The position numbers and the translations under genes are program-made. Below the pieces are notes generated by a model, which had not been told where the DNA came from, did no database searches, and saw nothing but the letters and a program-made list of their open reading frames with translations. Positions 1-4,945 of a stretch of 5,229 nucleotides of DNA are shown here, piece by piece. Numbering within the stretch: the stretch's first letter is position 1; each line of letters begins with the position of its first letter. Location: contig DBOM01000030.1 of the NCBI GenBank assembly GCA_002299965.1, forward strand, positions 1 to 5,229, given 5' to 3'. Source of the stretch: Caldiserica bacterium UBA646 (lineage in GTDB: Bacteria > Caldisericota > Caldisericia > Caldisericales > Caldisericaceae).

Positions 1-1
1 C

Positions 2-256
2 TATTTTGGAACGACTAAAACGGAACAGGGCATTGCGAATAAGCTTTACAAAGTTAAGAAGATGCTGTCAGCAAGATACAAAGAAAAAGACGAAGAAGAA
101 TTGGATGATATGTTTTTGAAAGAACAGTCCTTCAGTTCTTTTTGTGAATTTTATTTGCTGGATTTTGCTGCTATGTTTAGAGCAATTGAACTTGGCCTTA
201 TAAAATTTAAGGTAAGCGACTTTTTTAAAAATTATAAAATAAGGAAGCCGGGATGA
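2..256 (+). CDS. 3' end of an unrecognised gene (5' end outside window)
   Basis: An open frame enters from the left edge at base 2 and runs 84 codons to the TGA at 254-256. The visible tail is lysine- and glutamate-rich at first (KEKDEEELDD), then more hydrophobic and aromatic (FCEFYLLDFAAMFRAIELGLIKF), and ends in a basic stretch. I recognise no domain. There is no signal peptide or clear membrane helix in the visible part. An internal ATG at 62 has no good ribosome-binding site, so this is probably the end of a longer protein and not a separate 64-residue gene. Its TGA overlaps the ATG of proC by four bases (ATGA), which implies co-transcription and translational coupling. The function is unknown. 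Confidence 0.6.
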   Translation, partial: YFGTTKTEQGIANKLYKVKKMLSARYKEKDEEELDDMFLKEQSFSSFCEFYLLDFAAMFRAIELGLIKFKVSDFFKNYKIRKPG

Positions 257-1083
257 AAATATCATTTATTGGAGCAGGGACAATGGCTTCCTCTATGGTT
301 AAGTGTATCATCGAGAAGGGTGTTTATGAAAAAGAAAACATCGCGGGCAGCAGCCCACGTCTTGCAAGGGCGAGGGAATTGAGCAGGCAATTTGGCATTA
401 AGATGGTGCAAAATAATGTGGAAGCAGCATCATTTGGCGATATTGTGGTGCTATCCGTTAAACCACAGATTTTTTCAGCTCTTGCAAGAGAGTTAAAAGA
501 GGTGTTGCAAGACCACCAGATTGTGTTATCCATAATGGCCGGTATTCCAATAGAGGTAATTCAAAGAGAGCTTGCGCACAAAAAGGTAGTGCGCGTAATG
601 CCCAATACTCCTGTTCAAGTCGGGCATGGAATGAGTGTGTGGACTGCAACAGAAGAAGTGAGCGAAGAAGAAAGAATTTACATCAGAGAAATTTTTTCTT
701 CAATGGGAAAAGAACTCTTTGTCAAAGATGAAGATTACGTTGATATGGCTACAGCTTTAAATGGCACGGGTCCTGCATTTGTGTTTTTGTTTCTTGAAGA
801 GATGATAAGCGCAGGCGTTCATCTTGGATTCTCTCGAAGAGTGTCCAAAGAACTTGTTTATCAAACCGTACTTGGCTCTATACTTTTTGCTATGAATTCT
901 GACAAGCATACGGCAGAGCTGCGCGATATGGTAACTTCCCCGGGAGGCACTACGGCAGAAGCGTTGTATGAATTAGAAAAAGGGACTTTTAGAACTGTTC
1001 TTGAAAAGGCAGTGTATGCTGCTTACAAGCGCACGAAATATTTAGGCGAATTAAGTAAAGAGAAGAAAGAAGGAGGGCAATAA
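253..1083 (+). CDS. proC: Pyrroline-5-carboxylate reductase ProC
   Basis: This cytosolic enzyme reduces 1-pyrroline-5-carboxylate to L-proline with NAD(P)H, the last step of proline synthesis. The 276-residue length is normal for the family. The N-terminal Rossmann motif is at residues 5-15 (FIGAGTMASSM), followed by SSPR at 33-36 where the family contacts the cofactor, LSVKPQ at 67-72 and MPNTP at 116-120. The C-terminal dimerisation and active-site half has LNGTGPAF at 169-176 and the ProC signature DMVTSPGGTTAEAL at 225-238. All key motifs are intact. The start is ATG 253, with an AAGGA ribosome-binding site at 241-245, and it overlaps the upstream stop. The last residues (KEKKEGGQ) are encoded by the purine-rich stretch that holds the next gene's ribosome-binding site. 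Identification is secure from family motifs; NADH versus NADPH preference cannot be read here. Confidence 0.96.
   Translation: MKISFIGAGTMASSMVKCIIEKGVYEKENIAGSSPRLARARELSRQFGIKMVQNNVEAASFGDIVVLSVKPQIFSALARELKEVLQDHQIVLSIMAGIPIEVIQRELAHKKVVRVMPNTPVQVGHGMSVWTATEEVSEEERIYIREIFSSMGKELFVKDEDYVDMATALNGTGPAFVFLFLEEMISAGVHLGFSRRVSKELVYQTVLGSILFAMNSDKHTAELRDMVTSPGGTTAEALYELEKGTFRTVLEKAVYAAYKRTKYLGELSKEKKEGGQ
1071..1077 (+). promoter_or_regulatory. Ribosome-binding site of the CYTH gene inside the end of proC
   Basis: AGGAGGG is a near-perfect Shine-Dalgarno core. It lies within the last codons of proC (encoding the final Gly-Gly) and 11 bases before ATG 1089. A ribosome terminating on proC would cover this site, so the two genes are probably coupled. 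The spacing is slightly long, but no closer in-frame ATG exists; GTG at 1092 is the second codon. Confidence 0.7.
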
Positions 1084-1088
1084 TAAAT

Positions 1089-1715
1089 ATGGTGAAGAAA
1101 GAATATGAAGTAAAGCTTACTGCATCAAAAAAAATGCTCGAAAAGATTAAGCAAACTCCAGGATTTCTTAATTGGAGTATTAAAAAAGGAAAGGAAAAGT
1201 ATCTTGTCAGTCACTACTTCGATACTGAGAAATTTGACCTTCTTTATAGCAATATGGCATATAGAACAAGAGAAGAGGACGGCAGAAATGTCGCAACACT
1301 TAAAGGAAACGGTATCCTTAAAAATGGAATATTCATAAGGGATGAGTTTGAAGAAAAACTGCGTAATGGCGAAGATGTAACAAAATTTAATTTTTTGAAT
1401 AAACATTTTCCGCAAATATTGGAAATTATCAAAGGGACTCCTTTAAAAGAAGTGTTGATTGTGGATAACGAAAGACATATATTGTATCTTGAGAAGGATG
1501 GCTCTTTGATTGAGGCTTCCCTGGATTTTCTGCACTTTGTTCTGGGTAAAAGGAAAGTTTCTTACAATGAAATTGAACTGGAACTTAAAAATGGATGTGT
1601 AGAAGATCTTTTAGAATGTGCTTCTTTCTTGAAGCTCAATTTTCACCTGTTCTCAGCAGGTGCATCCAAATATGAAATGGGGCTAAGGAGTTTTAATCTT
1701 ATTCCATTGTTATAA
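1089..1715 (+). CDS. CYTH-domain (triphosphate tunnel metalloenzyme) protein
   Basis: This is a 208-residue protein filled by one CYTH domain, the eight-stranded beta tunnel that binds metal and triphosphate. Family members include class IV (CyaB-type) adenylate cyclases, thiamine triphosphatase and inorganic tripolyphosphatases. The ExExK signature is at residues 5-9 (E5, E7, K9). Later strands show YFDT (43-46), YRTRE with R59 and R61, TLKG with K72, RDEFEE (84-89), ERH (128-130), SLDF (144-147), EIELELK (161-167) and SKYE (193-196), so the charged residues lining the tunnel are present. No CHAD domain is attached. The gene starts five bases after the proC stop and ends before a strong terminator, so it is the last gene of the operon. 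Sequence alone does not separate cyclase from triphosphatase; a triphosphatase is the more common activity in this superfamily. The link to proline synthesis is unexplained. Confidence 0.85.
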   Translation: MVKKEYEVKLTASKKMLEKIKQTPGFLNWSIKKGKEKYLVSHYFDTEKFDLLYSNMAYRTREEDGRNVATLKGNGILKNGIFIRDEFEEKLRNGEDVTKFNFLNKHFPQILEIIKGTPLKEVLIVDNERHILYLEKDGSLIEASLDFLHFVLGKRKVSYNEIELELKNGCVEDLLECASFLKLNFHLFSAGASKYEMGLRSFNLIPLL

Positions 1716-1733
1716 TTTGTCTGTCAATATTTG

Positions 1734-1760
1734 AGGCGGGGCTGTTGCCCCGCCTTTTTT
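1734..1760 (+). terminator. Rho-independent terminator of the proC-CYTH operon
   Basis: A perfect 8-bp GC-rich stem, GGCGGGGC (1735-1742) pairing with GCCCCGCC (1747-1754), encloses the four-base loop TGTT. Six T residues (1755-1760) follow, and A1734 can extend the stem. It lies 18 bases after the CYTH stop codon, so it ends the left operon cleanly and separates it from the repeat-bounded region. Confidence 0.95.
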
Positions 1761-1770
1761 AATTGTCTTT

Positions 1771-1890
1771 GCGCTCTTTTTACTGCCGAAAATAAATCGA
1801 TCGACCAAAATGGTTAAAATGGTGCCTGGCACAAAAATAACCATTTTTACATTGCAAATGTTCTTTGTACTCTTTTTTCCTCGTCATTGC
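1771..1890 (+). repeat. 120-bp direct repeat, left copy
   Basis: This stretch matches 4753-4872 over 120 bp without gaps: 111 identical positions and 9 differences, all transitions. It contains an 8-bp palindrome TCGATCGA (1797-1804). It also has a 10-bp perfect stem AAAATGGTTA (1807-1816) with TAACCATTTT (1838-1847), enclosing a smaller palindrome GTGCC-T-GGCAC (1822-1832). A third inverted repeat is ACATT-GCA-AATGT (1849-1861). It encodes no protein. The look is that of a REP/MITE-like non-autonomous element; family membership is an inference. The edges carry gtctttgcg (1765-1773) and gtcattgcg (1883-1891), which resemble the REP-type sequence found elsewhere in the window. Confidence 0.9.
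1807..1847. other. Long hairpin inside the left repeat
   Basis: A 10-bp perfect arm (AAAATGGTTA / TAACCATTTT) surrounds GTGCCTGGCAC. The outer arm ends in a run of five T on the + strand and begins with A residues, so either transcript could fold and it might act as a weak bidirectional terminator. The same fold exists in the right copy (4789-4829), with one mismatch that becomes a G-U pair only in a minus-strand transcript. Confidence 0.7.
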
Positions 1891-1926
1891 GGTGAGTCTT
1901 TACACTCCCTACCATTTTATTATTAC
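1891..1926 (+). other. Spacer between repeat and promoter, no gene seen
   Basis: These bases separate the 120-bp repeat from the TTGACAAT array. They hold gtgagtctttacactccc and an A+T-rich run. I see no coding potential or clear site here. Confidence 0.5.
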
Positions 1927-1968
1927 TTGACAATAATTATTTTTTTTATCTTGACAATAAATTGACAA
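1927..1968 (+). repeat. 42-bp array of three TTGACAA(T) sites, upstream copy
   Basis: Three same-direction TTGACAA(T) sites begin at 1927, 1951 and 1962 (spacings 24 and 11 bp). The whole 42 bp recurs at 2983-3024 with 40/42 identity and the same spacings; the differences are T1943/A2999 and C1950/G3006. Similarity stops sharply at the outer ends of the first and third sites. Multiple evenly oriented sites in front of a DNA-binding protein's own gene suggest an operator. The sites also look like -35 hexamers. Confidence 0.88.
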
Positions 1969-1985
1969 TTATTATTATGGAAATA
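1951..1985 (+). promoter_or_regulatory. Predicted promoter of the regulator gene, probably leaderless
   Basis: The -35 TTGACA (1951-1956) is consensus, the spacer is 16 bp, and the -10 is TATTAT (1973-1978). A start about seven bases downstream of the -10 falls on the A of ATG 1985, so the transcript would have little or no 5' leader. This agrees with the lack of a Shine-Dalgarno site (only GGAA at 1979-1982, too close). The third TTGACAA site (1962-1968) lies in the spacer, where bound protein would block polymerase. Confidence 0.65.
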
Positions 1986-2986
1986 TGAAGAAAAAAATAA
2001 TTAATTTTCTTAAAACAAAAGGATCTGCTTCGGGTGCTGAGATTGCAAGAAATTTTAAGGTATCAAGGCAAGCGATTAACCTACATTTAAAGGTTCTTGT
2101 AGAATCCGGGATTATCTTAAAATTAGGTAAGACAAGAGGGGCCAAGTATAGCCTTTCTGGTAATTTGTCTCAATTTTCTTTAAAGCATGTGAAATTATTC
2201 GAACTGAAAGATTTGGAAGAGGACAAAGTTTTTGACGAAATATCTCTAATTTTAAACTTGAGGTACCTTCTCAGTAAAAATGGCTACGATATATTTTATT
2301 ATGCTTTTACTGAGGCTTTAAATAATGCCATTGAGCACTCAGAGTCAGAAAAATGCAAAATCGAGGTTGTGGTTAATCCATATGATATTGAATTTATCAT
2401 CAGAGATTATGGAATCGGGATTTTCTCCTCTGTTGCAGGTAAGTTTAACCTTTCTGACGAAGTATCAGCTGTCGGGGAATTGATTAAAGGGAAGACCACA
2501 ACAATGCCCGATAGACATACTGGAGAGGGTGTTTTCTTTACTTCAAAATCTGGAGATATAGTTCATTATAGATCTCATAAAATATGTTTAATTTTTGATA
2601 ATTCCAAAAAAGATGTTTTTATAGAGCAGAAAAAAAGAATTAAAGGTACTGAAGTTTACTTTAACATAAAAAGAAAAACTAGAAGAGAGCTTGGAAAAAT
2701 TTTCAATCAATATGCTCCAGAAGATTATGAATATAAGTTTGAAAAGACTAAAGTGTTTATAAAACTTTTTCAGAAAGAATATGTATCGCGCTCCGAGGCA
2801 AAAAGATTATTAACTAATCTTGATAAGTTTAAAGAGATTACACTTGATTTCAAAGGAGTAAAAATGATTGGACAGGGGTTTGCAGACGAAGTTTTCCGTG
2901 TTTTCAAAAATAAGCACCCCGACATTGTATTAAAAGTTGAAAATCTAAATCCAATTCTTGAATCTGTAATTAAGCACGTGAGTTGA
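1985..2986 (+). CDS. HTH - HATPase (GHKL) - STAS-like DUF4325 regulator
   Basis: This 333-residue soluble protein has three parts. Residues 1-60 are a winged helix: helix-turn-helix around 17-40 (AEIARNFKVSRQAINLHLKVL) and a wing around 42-57. Residues about 85-230 are a GHKL/HATPase_c_2 ATP-binding domain like anti-sigma kinases. Its N-box is FTEALNNAIEHS (108-119; E110, N114, H118), its G1 box is DYGIGI (141-146) and its G2 box is HTGEGVFFTS (178-187). No histidine-kinase phosphoacceptor domain is seen. Residues about 265-333 match the STAS-like DUF4325 pattern (SRSEAKRLL, LDFKGVKMIGQGFADEVFRVF, HPDI). ATP-dependent control of DNA binding through the STAS-like domain is inferred; I know of no characterised function. 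ATG 1985 fits the family N-terminus. The gene sits between two TTGACAAT arrays, and its TGA stop lies inside the downstream one. Family assignment is confident; role is not. Confidence 0.87.
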   Translation: MKKKIINFLKTKGSASGAEIARNFKVSRQAINLHLKVLVESGIILKLGKTRGAKYSLSGNLSQFSLKHVKLFELKDLEEDKVFDEISLILNLRYLLSKNGYDIFYYAFTEALNNAIEHSESEKCKIEVVVNPYDIEFIIRDYGIGIFSSVAGKFNLSDEVSAVGELIKGKTTTMPDRHTGEGVFFTSKSGDIVHYRSHKICLIFDNSKKDVFIEQKKRIKGTEVYFNIKRKTRRELGKIFNQYAPEDYEYKFEKTKVFIKLFQKEYVSRSEAKRLLTNLDKFKEITLDFKGVKMIGQGFADEVFRVFKNKHPDIVLKVENLNPILESVIKHVS

Positions 2987-3024
2987 CAATAATTATTTAT
3001 TTTATGTTGACAATAAATTGACAA
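2983..3024 (+). repeat. 42-bp array of three TTGACAA sites, downstream copy
   Basis: TTGACAA(T) sites begin at 2983, 3007 and 3018, with the same 24/11 spacing as 1927-1968 and 40/42 identity. The stop codon TGA (2984-2986) of the regulator is part of the first site. No good -10 follows (best TATTTC at 3029-3034), so this copy is less likely to be a promoter. It may be a second operator, a relic of duplication, or one edge of an inserted unit. Confidence 0.88.
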
Positions 3025-3033
3025 ACGCTATTT

Positions 3034-3260
3034 CTTCGTCTTTGCGCTCATTTCCTTGGCATTTTGTTATTGCCGTGAAGCGACAGCCTTTTTGTCGTTG
3101 CGAGGCTACCGCTTTTGTAGCCGAAGCAATCCCCGTTTTTGTCCCGCGGCAATCCTCTTTTTTGTCTTTCAATAGGAGTCTCGAGGGAATGCGTCCTCTC
3201 AATTAAAGAGAAATTTTACTATGGGACTGCCACGACAACAACTATCTCGCAGAGACGAAG
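3034..3260. repeat. REP-like degenerate repeat region between the two cassette genes
   Basis: This fills most of the 377-bp gene-free gap. The ends are inverted repeats: cttcgtctttgcg (3034-3046) against cgcagagacgaag (3248-3260), 12 of 13 paired. Inside, ttgcgaggctac (3098-3109) and gtagccgaagcaa (3117-3129) form a bulged hairpin. GCGACA (3080-3085) can pair with TGTCGT (3093-3098), and gaagcaatcccc (3123-3134) is echoed by gcggcaatcctc (3146-3157). The vocabulary is that of the widespread 'cgtcattgcgag...gaagcaatctc' REP-type repeats; family membership comes from memory of that pattern. The right part (3223-3260) runs in the opposite orientation, giving a paired layout. No gene is seen, and open frames here translate to the CRCEATAFVAEAIP type typical of such repeats. 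Confidence 0.7.
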
Positions 3261-3303
3261 AGAGGGTGTCCCTGTACTCTCGTATATTTATTTCCTTCTC
3301 TTA

Positions 3304-3332
3304 TTGTAAAATAGTATACTTTAGAGTATAAT
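3304..3332 (+). promoter_or_regulatory. Predicted promoter of the AAA-nuclease gene
   Basis: A consensus -10 TATAAT (3327-3332) lies 17 bp after TTGTAA (3304-3309), a fair -35. The expected start near 3339 gives a leader of about 25-30 bases that contains the GGAGG ribosome-binding site. Both palindromes at 3315-3344 cover this promoter. Confidence 0.72.
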
Positions 3333-3344
3333 ACTTTAAAGTAT
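3315..3344. promoter_or_regulatory. Two abutting palindromic operators over the -10
   Basis: TATACTTTAGAGTATA (3315-3330) is a 16-bp palindrome with one mismatched pair. ATACTTTAAAGTAT (3331-3344) is a perfect 14-bp palindrome. Both share the ATACTTTA core and their centres are 15 bp apart. They overlap the spacer, the TATAAT and the likely transcription start, which is the position expected for repression. The cognate protein is unknown. The winged helix of the downstream protein itself is a candidate; the HTH regulator is less likely, because its putative TTGACAAT sites are unlike this core. Confidence 0.75.
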
Positions 3345-3354
3345 ATAAATAGTT

Positions 3355-3359
3355 GGAGG
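3355..3359 (+). promoter_or_regulatory. Ribosome-binding site deciding between tandem ATG codons
   Basis: GGAGG lies 4 bases before ATG 3364 and 7 bases before ATG 3367. The longer gap is closer to the usual spacing, so the second ATG is favoured, giving a protein that begins MFVDRKEEL as is usual in this family. Confidence 0.75.
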
Positions 3360-3366
3360 TGTAATG

Positions 3367-4740
3367 ATGTTTGTAGATAGAAAAGAAGAGCTCAATCTTT
3401 TGGAAAAGTTATTCCAAAAAAAGGATGCTCAGTTGATTATTCTCTACGGTAGACGCAGAATAGGAAAAACTGAGCTACTCAGGCAATCTGTAAAGGGAAA
3501 AAAGCATCTTTTCTTTTCGGCAGATCTTTCTTCTGAACAAGAACAGTTAAGGCAGTTTACTGAAAAAATATACCATATTTCAGGCGATTCCTTTTTGCAA
3601 ACGCAGCCTTTTATTTCCTGGGAGTCTTTGTTAAGATATGTTTTTGACCATTTGGCAAGCGAGGTCCCTATCATTATAGATGAATTTCCATACCTTTGTG
3701 TTAGTAACCCTGCCCTCCCTTCCATCTTACAAAAAGTTTGGGATGAGAAGTCAAAGGAAAAGCATGTTTCTCTTGTGCTTTGTGGTTCTTATATGAGTTT
3801 TATGGAAAAAGAAGTATTGAGTAGCAGAAGTCCTCTGTTTGGACGAAGGACAGCTCAAATTTTCCTCCAGTCTTTACCTTTTAAAGAACTTAAATATTTC
3901 TTTCCACAATATTCAAAGGAAGAGCAAGTATATACATATGCTGTAGCAGGCGGTACACCTGCGTATCTTCAAAAGATTACCGATAAAAATACATTAGCAG
4001 AAAATGTAAAAACAGAAATTCTAAACAAAAATGCTTTTCTTTATAATGAACCAAGATTTCTTCTTATGGAAGAGCTTCGTGAGCCCTCTCTTTATTTTTC
4101 GATATTGAAAGCAATAGCCTCCGGAAAAACAAAATTAAATGAGATTGTTCAAGATACAGGAATAAAACCCAGTTACAAAGTTAACAAATATATTGCAGTA
4201 CTACGTGAATTGCGCATTGTAAGGAGAGAATTGCCCATCACAGAGGAAATGCCTCATAAGTCACGGAAAGGTATTTATATTTTAAATGATCCGTTTTTCA
4301 GGTTTTGGTTTAAATACGTTTATCCAAATGTCAGCTACCTTGAGGAAGGCGATGTCAATTATGTATGGGAAGAAAAAATAAAACCCGATCTGGATAGCTT
4401 TGCGGGATTTATCTTTGAAGACATATGTATCCAGAAGATTAAGGAATTGAATAGAGAAAATAAACTCCCCTTTAAAGCTGAGAGAATTGGACGGTGGTGG
4501 GACAGTAGTGATGAAATTGATGTTGTTGCATATAACAGTAAAAATGAGTTTATGTTTCTTGAGTGCAAATGGAGAAAAAAGAAATTGGGAATGAATGTAC
4601 TAAATGATTTAAAAAGGAAAGCAAATAAAGTTTCTAAGGCAGAGCATCGCTATTTTGGATTTTTCTCTAAATCAGGATTCACAGAGAAATTAACAGAAGC
4701 CTCCGGGCGAAGCGATAATATTTTTTTATTTGACTATTAA
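3367..4740 (+). CDS. AAA+ ATPase with winged helix and DUF234 nuclease-like domain
   Basis: This 457-residue protein belongs to the archaeal-type ATPase (Pfam ATPase_2) plus DUF234 family, common in archaea and thermophilic bacteria. Numbered from ATG 3367: Walker A GRRRIGKT (28-35), Walker B VPIIIDEF (100-107; D105, E106), a sensor-like LCGSYMSFM (138-146), and SPLFGRRT (155-162) with a possible arginine finger. Residues about 240-300 form a winged helix (KLNEIVQDTGIKPSYKVNKY). The C-terminal third has the PD-(D/E)xK pattern: E351, EIDVVA with D385, and FLECKW with E399 and K401, so a nuclease active site looks intact. There is no signal peptide or membrane helix. The gene is monocistronic, with its own operator-bearing promoter. 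The family's biological role is unsettled; proposals such as defence or selfish-element function are inference. ATG 3364 is the alternative start. Confidence 0.9.
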   Translation: MFVDRKEELNLLEKLFQKKDAQLIILYGRRRIGKTELLRQSVKGKKHLFFSADLSSEQEQLRQFTEKIYHISGDSFLQTQPFISWESLLRYVFDHLASEVPIIIDEFPYLCVSNPALPSILQKVWDEKSKEKHVSLVLCGSYMSFMEKEVLSSRSPLFGRRTAQIFLQSLPFKELKYFFPQYSKEEQVYTYAVAGGTPAYLQKITDKNTLAENVKTEILNKNAFLYNEPRFLLMEELREPSLYFSILKAIASGKTKLNEIVQDTGIKPSYKVNKYIAVLRELRIVRRELPITEEMPHKSRKGIYILNDPFFRFWFKYVYPNVSYLEEGDVNYVWEEKIKPDLDSFAGFIFEDICIQKIKELNRENKLPFKAERIGRWWDSSDEIDVVAYNSKNEFMFLECKWRKKKLGMNVLNDLKRKANKVSKAEHRYFGFFSKSGFTEKLTEASGRSDNIFLFDY

Positions 4741-4752
4741 ATTTTTTATTGT

Positions 4753-4872
4753 GCACTCCTTTTGTTGCCGAAAATAAATCGATCGGCCAAAATGGTTAAA
4801 ATGGTGCCTGGCACAAAAATAACCACTTTTGCATTGCAAATGTTCTTTGTACTCTTTTTCCCTCGTCATCGC
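4753..4872 (+). repeat. 120-bp direct repeat, right copy
   Basis: This is the same-orientation partner of 1771-1890, starting 12 bases after the AAA gene stop. The hairpin arms are at 4789-4798 and 4820-4829; C4826 replaces T1844 and breaks one A-T pair. G4831 replaces A1849, turning the outer pair of the ACATT/AATGT repeat into G-T. Its T-rich hairpin is the only candidate terminator after the AAA gene. An open frame through it (4762-4959) is not a gene. Confidence 0.9.
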
Positions 4873-4945
4873 ACTTCTTTTCTTGCAAATATTCTAAAAC
4901 TCGTTAAAAAGAATATAGAATTTGCGAGCTGGAGGTTAATAATAT
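4873..4945 (+). promoter_or_regulatory. Leader region of murJ with a weak promoter candidate
   Basis: No strong promoter is seen. A possible -10 TATAGA (4914-4919) has only a poor -35 upstream (ATTCTA at 4891-4896). GCAAAT (4885-4890) can pair with ATTTGC (4919-4924). GGAGG at 4931-4935 is the murJ ribosome-binding site, 10 bases before the TTG start. murJ may also receive read-through from the AAA gene. Confidence 0.35.

Noticed and set aside
62..256. Separate small gene starting at ATG 62
   Set aside because: The frame is open to the left window edge and no Shine-Dalgarno site precedes ATG 62, so it is better read as the end of a longer gene.
1125..1415. 96-codon minus-strand open frame inside the CYTH gene
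   Set aside because: It lies wholly inside a well-supported gene on the other strand and shows no domain or ribosome-binding site. Other antisense frames at 324-533, 2770-3024 and 3444-3725 fail in the same way.
1927..3024. TTGACAAT arrays as a CRISPR or as target-site duplications
   Set aside because: Sites are only 7-8 bp with 24 and 11 bp spacings, which is not CRISPR-like. A 42-bp duplication is too long for a usual transposon target duplication, and no transposase is present.
3018..3206. 62-codon open frame on the + strand in the gap between the regulator and AAA genes
   Set aside because: It is made of REP-like repeat sequence, begins in the TTGACAA array, has no ribosome-binding site and translates to a repeat-type peptide (CRCEATAFVAEAIP). 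The minus-strand frame over the same bases is rejected for the same reason.
1985..4740. Classical toxin-antitoxin pair
   Set aside because: The two genes are large, 377 bp apart and have separate promoters, unlike the compact overlapping genes of such pairs.
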